Below are positions 16,262-24,059 of a stretch of 25,936 bases of DNA, piece after piece. The translations under genes were made by a program, and so were the position numbers. The DNA comes from an uncultured Eubacteriaceae bacterium (GTDB taxonomy: Bacteria > Bacillota > Clostridia > Lachnospirales > Lachnospiraceae): assembly GCA_945938055.1 (NCBI GenBank), contig CAMEUH010000007.1:1-25936 (forward strand). Reading direction: 5' to 3'. Position 1 is the first letter of the stretch, and each line of letters starts with the position of its first letter. The notes under the pieces were generated by a model that was not told the origin of the DNA, did no database searches, and saw nothing but the letters and a program-made list of their open reading frames with translations.

Positions 16262-18825
16262 AATTCTTCTCCTTCCAGTTTAATCAGTATGACATCCTGT
16301 TGTCTGATTTCTCCCGAAAGAATTAATTTTGCTGCAAGTGTCTCCACGGTCTTTTGCATGAACCGCTTTAATGGTCTTGCGCCATACACCGGATCAAATC
16401 CATGCTCTACAATATAATCCTGTGCTTCTTTTGATAACTCCACCGTAAGTTCCTTATCCTCAAGTCTCTTATTCATGTCAGCAAGCAGTAAGGAAATAAT
16501 ATTGCCAATATTATTTTTTGTCAGCGGCTTGAACATAATGATTTCGTCCAGACGATTCAAAAATTCCGGCCGGAAATGATTTCTCAAATCACTCATTGCC
16601 ATGTTTCTTGCATCTTCCTTAATACTGCCATTTTCATCAATACCTTCCAGAAGATAACTTGAACCAATATTGGAAGTCATGATAATAATCGTATTTTTAA
16701 AGTCTACGGTTCTTCCCTGCGAATCAGTAATTCTTCCGTCATCCAGCACCTGAAGCAATACATTAAATACATCCGGATGTGCTTTTTCAATTTCATCAAA
16801 AAGCACCACAGAATATGGCTTTCTTCGAACCGCCTCCGTAAGCTGACCGCCCTCATCATATCCAACGTATCCAGGAGGCGCGCCAATAAGCCTTGAAACG
16901 GAATACTTCTCCATGTATTCACTCATATCCAGTCGAACGATATTATTCTCATCATCGAAAAGATTTTCCGCCAATGCTTTGGCAAGCTCTGTCTTACCAA
17001 CACCGGTAGGTCCCAAAAACAGAAACGATCCGATTGGTTTTTTCGGGTCCTTAATACCAGCCTTTGAACGGATAATCGCCTCAGAAACCCTTGTGACGCC
17101 CTCATCCTGTCCTATTACCCGTTTATGAAGTTCTTCTTCCAGATTCAGGGTCTTCATTCGTTCCGACTCATTAAGCTTTGCAACCGGAATACCAGTCCAC
17201 CTGGAAATAATTTTAGCAATTTCTTCCTCTGTAACGCTCTCATGAACCAGAGAAAGATCTTTATTTTTAACTCTTTCTTCCTCTTGCTCCAGTTGCTTTT
17301 TTAATGTAGGAAGCTTTCCATACTGCAATTCTGCTGCCTTATTAAGGTCATAATTTTGCTGCGCAATCTGTATCTGACGGTTCATGTCCTCTATCTCTTC
17401 GCGTAGCCTGCTCACTCTGTCCACAGATGCTTTTTCATTATCCCACTGTGCTTTCTGATTTGCAAATTCTTCCTTAAGCTGTGAGAGTTCCTTCTGAAGA
17501 GTCTCCAGCCTCTCTTTACTTAAGTTATCTGTTTCCTTCTTAAGTGCTGCCTCTTCGATTTCAAGCTGCATGATTTTTCTCTGTTTTTCATCCAACTCTG
17601 TTGGCATGGAATCCAGTTCCGTCTTAATCAGTGCACAGGCTTCATCCACCAGATCGATTGCCTTGTCTGGCAGAAAACGGTCTGAAATATATCGGTGAGA
17701 TAAGGTTGCCGCACTAACCAAAGCACCATCCGTGATTTTAACGCCATGAAAGACTTCGTACCGTTCCTTCAATCCACGCAAAATGGAAATGGTATCCTCA
17801 ACTGTTGGTTCATCCACCATAACCGGCTGAAAACGTCTTTCCAATGCCGGGTCCTTTTCAATATATTTTCTGTGCTCATCCAGTGTCGTGGCACCGATAC
17901 AATGCAATTCTCCTCGTGCCAGCATTGGCTTTAGCATATTGCCTGCATCCATTGCGCCTTCACTCTTTCCGGCACCAACAATTGTATGAATCTCATCAAT
18001 AAACAATATAATCTGTCCATTGCTTTTCTTTACTTCATCAAGGACAGCCTTCAGACGTTCTTCAAATTCACCTCTGTATTTTGCTCCTGCAACCAATGCA
18101 CCCATGTCAAGGGCAAACACCTTTTTGTCCTTTAAGCCTTCCGGAACATCCCCACGTACAATTCTTTGGGCAAGTCCTTCCACTACCGCAGTTTTACCAA
18201 CACCTGGTTCACCAATCAGTACCGGATTATTCTTCGTTTTTCTGGAAAGAATCCGGATGACATTTCGAATCTCGGCATCCCTTCCGATTACCGGATCCAG
18301 TTTCTGATTTCTCGCTTTATCCACCAGGTCCGTACCATATTTCGTAAGAGTATCATACGTAGCTTCCGGATTATCGCTGGTAACTTTCTGGTTTCCTCTT
18401 ACCGTTGACAATGCCTGTAGAAATCTCTCCCGGTTAATTCCCATTTCCCGGAAAATTTCTTTGATTGCCCTGTTCGGATTTGCAATGATAGAAAGAAATA
18501 AATGCTCTACCGAAACATATTCATCTCCCATCCTTTTTGCTTCATCCTCGGCACTAAGCAGTACCTTATTTAAGTCCTGTGTGATATATAATTCGCCGCC
18601 GGACACCTTCGGAAGTTTATTTAACGCATCCTCCGTCCGGTTAATCAATTGTTCCGGGCTGATTCCCATTTTTTCAATCAGTCTTGCTATAAGACTTTCT
18701 TCCATTGTCAGCAGACTATATAAAAGATGTTCTTCGCCAACCTGCTGATTTCCATATTCATATGCCAGTTTCTCACAATTTTGTGTTGCTTCGACCGATT
18801 TCTGTGTAAATTTTGTTAAGTTCAT
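16243..18825 (-). CDS. clpB: ATP-dependent disaggregase ClpB
   Basis: ClpB is a cytoplasmic AAA+ ring that works with DnaK to extract proteins from aggregates after stress. The 860 residues match the family length. The N-domain opens MNLTKFTQKSVEATQNCEKL (1-~145). NBD1 has Walker A GEPGVGKT (205-212) and Walker B ILFIDEIHT. The coiled-coil middle domain, which distinguishes ClpB from ClpA and ClpC, is rich in Glu, Lys and Gln and runs about 400-530. NBD2 has Walker A GPTGVGKT (about 605-612), VVLFDEIEKAHPDVFNVLLQ, and the pore loop sequence GAPPGYVGYDEGGQL. The start ATG has GGGGAGG upstream. It has its own SigA-type promoter, and I see neither CIRCE nor CtsR repeats there. A terminator overlaps the stop codon. 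Confidence 0.98.
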   Translation of the reverse strand: MNLTKFTQKSVEATQNCEKLAYEYGNQQVGEEHLLYSLLTMEESLIARLIEKMGISPEQLINRTEDALNKLPKVSGGELYITQDLNKVLLSAEDEAKRMGDEYVSVEHLFLSIIANPNRAIKEIFREMGINRERFLQALSTVRGNQKVTSDNPEATYDTLTKYGTDLVDKARNQKLDPVIGRDAEIRNVIRILSRKTKNNPVLIGEPGVGKTAVVEGLAQRIVRGDVPEGLKDKKVFALDMGALVAGAKYRGEFEERLKAVLDEVKKSNGQIILFIDEIHTIVGAGKSEGAMDAGNMLKPMLARGELHCIGATTLDEHRKYIEKDPALERRFQPVMVDEPTVEDTISILRGLKERYEVFHGVKITDGALVSAATLSHRYISDRFLPDKAIDLVDEACALIKTELDSMPTELDEKQRKIMQLEIEEAALKKETDNLSKERLETLQKELSQLKEEFANQKAQWDNEKASVDRVSRLREEIEDMNRQIQIAQQNYDLNKAAELQYGKLPTLKKQLEQEEERVKNKDLSLVHESVTEEEIAKIISRWTGIPVAKLNESERMKTLNLEEELHKRVIGQDEGVTRVSEAIIRSKAGIKDPKKPIGSFLFLGPTGVGKTELAKALAENLFDDENNIVRLDMSEYMEKYSVSRLIGAPPGYVGYDEGGQLTEAVRRKPYSVVLFDEIEKAHPDVFNVLLQVLDDGRITDSQGRTVDFKNTIIIMTSNIGSSYLLEGIDENGSIKEDARNMAMSDLRNHFRPEFLNRLDEIIMFKPLTKNNIGNIISLLLADMNKRLEDKELTVELSKEAQDYIVEHGFDPVYGARPLKRFMQKTVETLAAKLILSGEIRQQDVILIKLEGEELTAVRK

Positions 18826-18859
18826 AATCTGCCTCCCCTTTCTTTATTGTTCTATATGT

Positions 18860-18887
18860 AATATAACACATACTTTTTAAATGTCAA
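18860..18887 (-). promoter_or_regulatory. SigA-type promoter of clpB
   Basis: On the minus strand there is a consensus TTGACA (18882-18887), a 16-base spacer, then TATATT (18860-18865). The predicted start is near 18853. I looked for CIRCE (TTAGCACTC with its inverted copy) and for tandem GGTCAAA CtsR repeats between 18826 and 18908 and saw neither. Confidence 0.8.
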
Positions 18888-18908
18888 CACTTTTTTACAA
18901 AAGATTGC

Positions 18909-18952
18909 AAAAAAGAGGCTGACACATCTTTTCATGTATCCTAGCCTCTTTT
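18909..18952 (-). terminator. Strong Rho-independent terminator of the metY operon
   Basis: On the minus strand AAAAGAGGCT pairs with AGCCTCTTTT. After a 2-base bulge the stem continues as GATACAT with ATGTGTC (one G-U pair) around a GAAAAG loop, about 17 bp in all. It ends in a run of six T residues and lies 8 bases past the acyltransferase stop codon. Confidence 0.92.
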
Positions 18953-18960
18953 GGTACTCT

Positions 18961-19647
18961 TTATTCTGTCTTGTTTATTATCCTTTCACTACTCCAGCTG
19001 ATGTTCGTTTTTACCTTTCGTACCGGACTTCCCACATAAAGGCTCTCTTTTTCATCCAGTTCCCTGTTTACCAGAGAATTCATCCCTATCACGCAGCCAT
19101 CAGGAATGACACTGCCTTTTAACGCCGAAGCACCCGCTCCCATCCAGACATGATTTCCTATCTGAATGTTTCTGGCAGGATTCAGCCGTTTCCCTTCTTT
19201 ATCCAAAATAGAATGGCTGTCACTTGTCCGAATCTGGACATCCGGAGCGAATAATCCATCTTGTCCTACGTAAATCTTTGTTCCTTCCAAAACTGCCAGA
19301 TGTGAATTCTTAAAAAAGCGATTATGGGGACCTACTTCCAATACATTTTCATCATCTTCCATCCACAGACTGCTTCCTTCAAATCCATTTTCTTCCTCTA
19401 TGACAAGTTTGTTTCGGTTTCCTTTAATAAAAATACTGGTATTCTTCATCCGGGTCAATTGTCGGATTTCAATAAGATTATCTTCTCCCTCAACATAAAT
19501 ATTTACTTTGTTCAACAAAGCTGAAGATAGGACTACCTTTGAATTACCTTTCACCCGAATCTTATTCTGCCCAAATATTTTATTATATATCCAGAACATA
19601 ACTCCGTATTTTCCAGGATTGTTCCTAATCCGTTCCTTAATTCCCAT
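18961..19647 (-). CDS. Hexapeptide-repeat (left-handed beta-helix) acyltransferase
   Basis: This is a 228-residue cytosolic protein. Residues ~30-130 form a series of short beta-strands with repeated N/G turns (VKGNSKV, VEGEDNLIEI, IKGNRNKLVI, MEDDENVLEV), an imperfect beta-helix. The C-terminal part has clear hexapeptide coils: IQIGNHVWMGAGASALKGSVIPDGCVIGMNSLV. A His in the SDSHSILD segment is in the usual place of the catalytic histidine. Related proteins O-acetylate sugars of capsules, exopolysaccharides or O-antigens. The acyl donor is probably acetyl-CoA, and the acceptor is unknown. The start at 19647 has AAAGGAG 4 bases upstream and lies 13 bases after the SGNH hydrolase stop, so the two are cotranscribed. 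A strong terminator follows. Confidence 0.92.
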   Translation of the reverse strand: MGIKERIRNNPGKYGVMFWIYNKIFGQNKIRVKGNSKVVLSSALLNKVNIYVEGEDNLIEIRQLTRMKNTSIFIKGNRNKLVIEEENGFEGSSLWMEDDENVLEVGPHNRFFKNSHLAVLEGTKIYVGQDGLFAPDVQIRTSDSHSILDKEGKRLNPARNIQIGNHVWMGAGASALKGSVIPDGCVIGMNSLVNRELDEKESLYVGSPVRKVKTNISWSSERIINKTE

Positions 19648-19660
19648 AATACTCCTTTGC

Positions 19661-20554
19661 CTACTTCATTAAAAAATCAATGATTGCATCTGCTGCCTCA
19701 ACACTTCCTGTTTCAATGTCAAAATGAATTCCATCTGTGCAGTATTGGTAGATATTATCCTGATTCCATGCGAGAACCTCTCCAATGTTCATGTTCTCAA
19801 TTCCCCAAAGCGATGCTGTTTCACACAAAACTTTTCCATAGTCTACGGAAGATAATCCAAGTTCATTACTGACGCCATCTGTATTTTCAAAGATTTCATA
19901 TTTTCCTGCATAAGCAAAGGATGTTCCCAGAACAATGATTCTTGCATTCGGATATCCTTCTCTCAAATAGTAAAACATCTGATTGCATGCCCCGGCAAAT
20001 GTCTTATTTTCCAATATTCCCATCTGGGTATCCTCAAACGCCTTCTTTGTATCTCCTAGGGGAATATTGTGAATCCAGTCATTTACACCACCCATGACAA
20101 AAATAATACCCGAATCCTGTGCAATATCATCTTCCACATCATACTTCATACGCACCGGTACACACATGCTGCTGTCATTAATATTGGCAATCGTTGTATC
20201 ATTCATGCCACTATTATGTCCAATGAAATGAAAATAGCGGTCAACCAGCCGGCAATAATTATACTGATTTGTCAGGCTGTCTCCATACCATGTAACCTTC
20301 AGTCCAAGATATTCTTTCCGTTTTTCATAACTTTCATCGAAAACCAGCTCTGCCGGATTATATATTTTTATATGGGAAGCTCGTTCTGGAATCTTTCCCA
20401 TTACCTGGTCATAGTATTCATCAAAAATTCTGACCGGATAGTTTTCGCCAAATGTGAACACCAGGTGTACCAATAAAAACAAAAGTAAAACACCTGCGCA
20501 AAATACCAGGAAATTTCGGTGAAGATATCCTCCCGTCTGTTTTTGTTGTTTCAT
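19661..20554 (-). CDS. Membrane-anchored SGNH/GDSL-type hydrolase
   Basis: With the ATG at 20554 the protein has 297 residues: a short basic N-terminus, one membrane segment (FLVFCAGVLLLFLLVHLVF) and an extracellular SGNH domain. Block I is WYGDSLTNQ with the nucleophile Ser, block III is GGVNDW with the conserved Asn, and block V is DGIHFD with the catalytic Asp-x-x-His. Such enzymes are esterases, often removing acetyl groups from surface glycans. The frame is open to an earlier ATG at 20602, but that start would overlap metY by 44 bases. I prefer 20554, 4 bases after the metY stop, which gives a standard signal-anchor N-terminus. The pairing with an acyltransferase gene suggests reversible O-acylation of a surface polymer (inference). 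Confidence 0.9.
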   Translation of the reverse strand: MKQQKQTGGYLHRNFLVFCAGVLLLFLLVHLVFTFGENYPVRIFDEYYDQVMGKIPERASHIKIYNPAELVFDESYEKRKEYLGLKVTWYGDSLTNQYNYCRLVDRYFHFIGHNSGMNDTTIANINDSSMCVPVRMKYDVEDDIAQDSGIIFVMGGVNDWIHNIPLGDTKKAFEDTQMGILENKTFAGACNQMFYYLREGYPNARIIVLGTSFAYAGKYEIFENTDGVSNELGLSSVDYGKVLCETASLWGIENMNIGEVLAWNQDNIYQYCTDGIHFDIETGSVEAADAIIDFLMK

Positions 20555-20558
20555 TCGC

Positions 20559-21842
20559 CTATACCTGCTCCAGAGCCTTTGCCAGATCATTGATAATATC
20601 ATTCACATCTTCAATTCCCACAGAAAGTCTCATAAGATCCGGTGCAACTCCCGCCTCCCGAAGCTGTTCTTCTGTCATCTGTCTGTGAGTATGGCTTGCC
20701 GGATGAAGAATACACGTTCTGGCATCTGCTACATGTGTTACAATTGCAATAAATTGAAGACTATCCATAAACTTAATTGCATCTTCCCTGCTTCCCTTAA
20801 TTCCAAATGACATAACACCGCAGGTACCATTTGGCATGTATTTTTCTGCAAGGGCATGATACTTATCATCTTTCAGTCCTGCATAATTAACCCATGCAAC
20901 CTTCTCATGACTGGTAAGGAACTCTGCGACTTTTAATGCATTTTCGCAATGACGCGGAACTCTTAAATGAAGTGTTTCGAGTCCAAGATTTAACAAAAAT
21001 GCATTCTGCGGAGACATGGTTGAACCCAAATCCCTCATAAGCTGAACGGTTGCTTTGGTAATATAAGCTGCCTTTCCAAATTTCTTTGTATAAACAATTC
21101 CATGATAGGAATCATCCGGTGTCGTCAGTCCCGGAAATTTATCCGCATAAGCTTCCCAGTCAAAATTTCCACTATCTACAATACATCCCCCAACGGTAAC
21201 CGCATGACCATCCATGTATTTTGTAGTGGAATGTGTTACAATATCTGCTCCCCACTCAAACGGGCGACAGTTAATTGGTGTTGCAAATGTATTATCTATA
21301 ATAAGCGGAACACCATTTTTATGTGCAATATGTGCAAACTTTCCAATATCCAGAATTTCAACCGTCGGATTTGAAATCGTCTCTGCAAACAGGACTCTGG
21401 TATGCTCATTAAAAGCTTTTTGAATCTCCTCTTCCGATGCATCCTGATTAATAAATGTACAATCAATTCCAAACTTTTTCAGGGTAACACTGAATAAATT
21501 ATATGTACCGCCATAAAGACTGGAAGAACAGACAATGTGGTCTCCCGCCTGGCAAATATTGGTTACTGCAAAAAAATTAGCTGCTTGTCCAGAAGATGTA
21601 AGAAGTGCCGCCACACCTCCTTCTAATTCAGCAATCTTGGAAGCTACCGCATTTGTTGTCGGATTTTCCAGACGCGTATAGAAGAATCCAGATTCTTCCA
21701 AATCAAATAATCTTCCCATCTGATCACTTGAATCATATTTAAAAGTTGTACTCTGATAAATCGGCAGAACCCTTGCCTCACCATTCTTTGGTTTCCAGCC
21801 TGACTGTACACAAATTGTATCATTACTATACTGACGTTCCAT
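20559..21842 (-). CDS. metY: O-acetylhomoserine sulfhydrylase (PLP-dependent, MetY-type)
   Basis: It makes homocysteine from O-acetylhomoserine and sulfide (releasing acetate), or transfers thiols in the same way, for methionine synthesis in the cytosol. The 427-residue length matches MetY, which is longer than the ~380-400 of MetB/MetC. The PLP lysine is K208 in HSTTKYMDGHAVTVGG, preceded by IIDNTFATP. The opening QSGWKPKNGEARVLPIYQSTTF and the end HPASHTHRQMTEEQLREAGV with LSVGIED are typical of the family. A very good ribosome site (AGGAGG) and promoter precede it. It leads an operon with the SGNH hydrolase and the acyltransferase. I see no S-box riboswitch, since the leader is only about 25 bases long. 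Confidence 0.96.
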   Translation of the reverse strand: MERQYSNDTICVQSGWKPKNGEARVLPIYQSTTFKYDSSDQMGRLFDLEESGFFYTRLENPTTNAVASKIAELEGGVAALLTSSGQAANFFAVTNICQAGDHIVCSSSLYGGTYNLFSVTLKKFGIDCTFINQDASEEEIQKAFNEHTRVLFAETISNPTVEILDIGKFAHIAHKNGVPLIIDNTFATPINCRPFEWGADIVTHSTTKYMDGHAVTVGGCIVDSGNFDWEAYADKFPGLTTPDDSYHGIVYTKKFGKAAYITKATVQLMRDLGSTMSPQNAFLLNLGLETLHLRVPRHCENALKVAEFLTSHEKVAWVNYAGLKDDKYHALAEKYMPNGTCGVMSFGIKGSREDAIKFMDSLQFIAIVTHVADARTCILHPASHTHRQMTEEQLREAGVAPDLMRLSVGIEDVNDIINDLAKALEQV

Positions 21843-21871
21843 GCTATTCCTCCTAAAAAATCTTCTTACTT

Positions 21872-21900
21872 ATTATATACATTTTATCAAAATATCACAA
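21872..21900 (-). promoter_or_regulatory. SigA-type promoter of the metY operon
   Basis: On the minus strand there is TTGTGA (21895-21900), a 17-base spacer, then a consensus TATAAT (21872-21877). The predicted start is near 21866, giving a short leader before the ATG at 21842 with no space for a riboswitch. Confidence 0.82.
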
Positions 21901-21954
21901 CCTGTTTTATACAGAATCGCAAAACGTAAATTCTAAAACCCAATACCCGGACAC

Positions 21955-21987
21955 ATAAAAGAAGCTGTTGTGTTTTACACAACAGCT
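21955..21987 (-). terminator. Rho-independent terminator of the prepilin gene
   Basis: A perfect 11-bp stem (AGCTGTTGTGT with ACACAACAGCT) encloses a 3-base loop. On the minus strand it is followed by TCTTTTA. It lies 6 bases past the prepilin stop codon and upstream of the metY promoter. Confidence 0.88.
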
Positions 21988-21993
21988 CTGTTC

Positions 21994-22662
21994 TTACCAT
22001 CCATCTGTTCCCGCTGCTCTTGTTCTTGGCCAGTCATTGAAGGAAGTATCGTCGCTTACTTTTTCTGCAACAATTTCTGTCCCATTTAATGTCATGAAAT
22101 ATCCGTTATAAACACACTGAAAATAAATAATTTCACAATTACTATTGTAAGCTAAAGCAAACACAACTTTTCCATATGTTTCAGGATGTTCTGACATATA
22201 TTTCGTCGAATTAGAATCTCCTATGGGAGACTTATTCTGAAGCGTATTATTTTCCATGTTGCTATCAGCCCCGGGAATACTATTAGCAAGCTGCGCTGCA
22301 ATATAATAATCTGCTTTTTTCGACAAAGCACTAGAAAGGCTTCCACCTCCCGCACTTTCCTGCAAATATTTATATAAGGACTGATTACTAAATCTCCCCA
22401 TTCTAACCGGAGTACCATTAATATTTTCTTCAAACTTCAAGGCATAATGAAATGCGTCCGGTTCCTCCATTAAAGCGTTTATTACAGCATATTGCGCTGC
22501 AGAATAAATAGCCTTTGCATCCGTAAGGGCTTTTGTCATCTTAGCACGTTCTAAATAGATAAGAACTGATACCGACAAAGTACCTGTCAAAATTGCTATG
22601 ATTGCAATTACAACAATTAATTCCACCATAGAATATCCTTTGTTATTTTTTCTGATTTTCAT
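21994..22662 (-). CDS. Prepilin-like protein with type IV N-terminal methylation motif
   Basis: With the ATG at 22662 the protein has 222 residues. It opens MKIRKNNKG|YSMVELIVVI: a prepilin peptidase site after Gly9 with Glu at +5, then an unbroken hydrophobic helix of about 24 residues, as in type IV pilins and type II secretion pseudopilins. The rest is a soluble head with a Gly/Ser stretch (SAGGGSLSSALS) and a Cys pair near the C-terminus (NCEIIYFQC). The frame continues to a TTG at 22725, but that triplet is the -35 box of the promoter. The ATG at 22662 has GGAGG 5 bases upstream. No pilus assembly ATPase, membrane platform or prepilin peptidase gene is nearby, so the machinery must be elsewhere. 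Its role (fibre, minor pilin, DNA uptake) cannot be told. Confidence 0.92.
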   Translation of the reverse strand: MKIRKNNKGYSMVELIVVIAIIAILTGTLSVSVLIYLERAKMTKALTDAKAIYSAAQYAVINALMEEPDAFHYALKFEENINGTPVRMGRFSNQSLYKYLQESAGGGSLSSALSKKADYYIAAQLANSIPGADSNMENNTLQNKSPIGDSNSTKYMSEHPETYGKVVFALAYNSNCEIIYFQCVYNGYFMTLNGTEIVAEKVSDDTSFNDWPRTRAAGTDGW

Positions 22663-22696
22663 ACGAACCTCCGCATCCAAATTAACTGATAATAAA

Positions 22697-22725
22697 ATTG
22701 TACCCAAAGATAATTTTCCCGTCAA
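22697..22725 (-). promoter_or_regulatory. SigA-type promoter of the prepilin gene
   Basis: On the minus strand there is TTGACG (22720-22725), a 17-base spacer, then TACAAT (22697-22702). The predicted start is near 22690, 28 bases before the ATG. This excludes the upstream TTG as a start codon. Confidence 0.8.
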
Positions 22726-23093
22726 CCATCCTCAATCGTTTTCGAAAATATTTTTCGCAACGAAATTGTTCTTTTTTTAATACAATCTTATTCATTACAA
22801 CATTGTACATCACAGAGACCATCTCAAACTTCTATGACATATTAAAAAAAGTGCGAAACAGGGGCGTAGCTCTATAAGCAGCGGCAAGGAAGCCAGATAG
22901 TGGAGCGACAGCCGGATTACGTCATCAAAGCTAAGACCGTTACGACAGGTGCAATAGGCAATTCTTTGTTTCTGTATATTGATATGCAACATAGCTTCTA
23001 AGAGGTGTGTAGAACAATACGACAAATACCAATAATATATTTGTATGAATGATCTACTACAAATGTATTGACCTATCAGTAAGATGAAAAAGG
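22726..23093. other. Gene-poor stretch with a 109-base GC-rich block (22851-22959)
   Basis: The stretch lies between two divergent promoters. Bases 22851-22959 are about 54% GC by count (59 of 109), while both flanks are strongly AT-rich. A possible nested hairpin spans 22866-22909 (GCTC/GAGC, TAT/ATA and GGC/GCC with small internal loops). On the plus strand two frames read through much of the block with several stops, which could be a decayed gene. On the minus strand a 128-codon frame is open across it but has no clear ribosome site. It could be a small structured RNA, a relic of a mobile element, or a decayed gene. I cannot decide which. No inverted terminal repeats or target duplications were seen. 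Confidence 0.4.
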
Positions 23094-23122
23094 TTGAGAA
23101 ATTGCTCTGACAGATGTACAAT
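23094..23122 (+). promoter_or_regulatory. SigA-type promoter of the 23171 membrane protein gene
   Basis: TTGAGA (23094-23099), a 17-base spacer, then TACAAT (23117-23122). The predicted start is near 23129, about 42 bases before the ATG at 23171. Confidence 0.7.
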
Positions 23123-23170
23123 TTTATTTGACCAACAAAATGAATTACGCTTTTTGGAATGGAGATTAAT

Positions 23171-23866
23171 ATGAAACGAAAAAATACAGATATCATAAAT
23201 TTCTTGTTTGAGGAGACAGTTAAACAGGCAAAAGATACGATAAGCCAACAGGTAATAGAAGAAAAATTAATGGCAAGGGAAGAAGTCTATAATGTGAATT
23301 TTAAAATGGAATTTAAAAAAGAATTATTCGTTGCTATTTGTTTTGTGTGGATTCTTTTTTTAGTTATATTCATTAAGGCTTTTTCCAAAGAAATATTTTA
23401 TGCCTACCAAAGAGGAGCCTTATTTGACATAGCGTCTTACAGCACATGGAAAATTGTGATATTGGCAATGGCGCTGGCAGCGATTGTGATTGCTACTATA
23501 ATTTATATAGTATGTGCGCGTAAGCCATTGCTTAGAGTTCAAAATACGAATATTTATTACGGTCAAAAACTGTACCATTGTTCTGAAATTACAAAACTGA
23601 TTGTAGTTAAACGAACTAATATTACTAAAGTATATGTGAATGGCAAATATAAGTTTTGGGTATCCTCAGACTACTCCAATTACAGAAGCTTTATAAAATG
23701 GGCAGAGAAATGCCGTATTCCTGTTGAAGGAGACACTTCTATTCGAGGAGTAAATATTAATTTTGATTCAATACATAAAAAAATTAATCTCATTATGGTT
23801 ATTGTTTTTGCCATTATGCTTGCATTTGGAATTATGTATCCTATTATATTAGTGATGATTAAGTGA
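23171..23866 (+). CDS. Membrane protein with three hydrophobic segments, unknown function
   Basis: The 231-residue protein has a charged helical N-terminus (about 1-50), two membrane segments (about 53-75 and 92-115), a soluble part of ~75 residues with alternating beta-strands (KPLLRVQNTNIYYGQKLYHC then IVVKRTNITKVYVNGKYKFW, PH-like in pattern), and a C-terminal membrane segment (LIMVIVFAIMLAFGIMYPII). I do not recognise a named family with confidence. The DUF6560 group of Clostridia is one possibility, from memory. The ATG at 23171 has GGAGA 6 bases upstream; an earlier ATG at 23159 overlaps that site and is less likely. The gene runs against the general strand direction, looks more AT-rich than its neighbours, and lies next to a tRNA gene, so acquisition by transfer is possible. 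Confidence 0.85.
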   Translation: MKRKNTDIINFLFEETVKQAKDTISQQVIEEKLMAREEVYNVNFKMEFKKELFVAICFVWILFLVIFIKAFSKEIFYAYQRGALFDIASYSTWKIVILAMALAAIVIATIIYIVCARKPLLRVQNTNIYYGQKLYHCSEITKLIVVKRTNITKVYVNGKYKFWVSSDYSNYRSFIKWAEKCRIPVEGDTSIRGVNINFDSIHKKINLIMVIVFAIMLAFGIMYPIILVMIK

Positions 23867-23891
23867 TATTTTTCCAGAACATCTTCATTAA

Positions 23892-23912
23892 TCCAATATA
23901 CTTGTTATTGGA
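23892..23912 (+). repeat. 7-bp inverted repeat after the 23171 gene
   Basis: TCCAATA and TATTGGA pair around a 7-base loop, 26 bases past the stop codon of the plus-strand gene. It is followed by AGGAAAAAA, not T residues, so it is not a standard intrinsic terminator in this direction. It may only stabilise the 3' end. Confidence 0.4.
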
Positions 23913-23945
23913 GGAAAAAATACTGACAGCATTGTAGAGCAACCG

Positions 23946-23965
23946 GATAATTTTATAAAATTATC
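23946..23965. repeat. Perfect 20-bp palindrome
   Basis: GATAATTTTA is followed directly by its exact reverse complement, with no loop. It is AT-only except for the ends and lies between the plus-strand membrane protein gene and the tRNA terminator. A dimeric regulator site or a cruciform are possible. No gene start is close on either side. Confidence 0.55.
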
Positions 23966-24027
23966 TATTCTCCAAAATCATCTAATTCATCAAGAAGAAG
24001 TGAATACTGTCTACAAATTGACAGTAA

Positions 24028-24059
24028 TAAAAAAGAAAACCGCATATTTACCGGTTTCC
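24028..24059 (-). terminator. Rho-independent terminator of tRNA-Gly
   Basis: On the minus strand GGAAACCG pairs with CGGTTTTC (one G-U pair) around a 9-base loop and is followed by TTTTTTATTA. It begins 14 bases past the tRNA 3' end. Confidence 0.85.

Noticed and set aside
20600..20602. ATG at 20602 as the SGNH hydrolase start
   Set aside because: It overlaps metY by 44 bases with a poor ribosome site. The ATG at 20554, 4 bases past the metY stop, is more likely.
22851..22959. A group II intron start (GTGCG) or a degenerate tRNA (GGGGCGTAGCTC)
   Set aside because: No domain V hairpin or reverse transcriptase frame follows the GTGCG, and the tRNA-like start has no T-arm or acceptor partner.
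22810..23196. A 128-codon minus-strand open frame over the GC-rich block
   Set aside because: No clear ribosome site or promoter, and it runs through the promoter and start of the plus-strand gene. It is kept only as an open possibility in the region entry.
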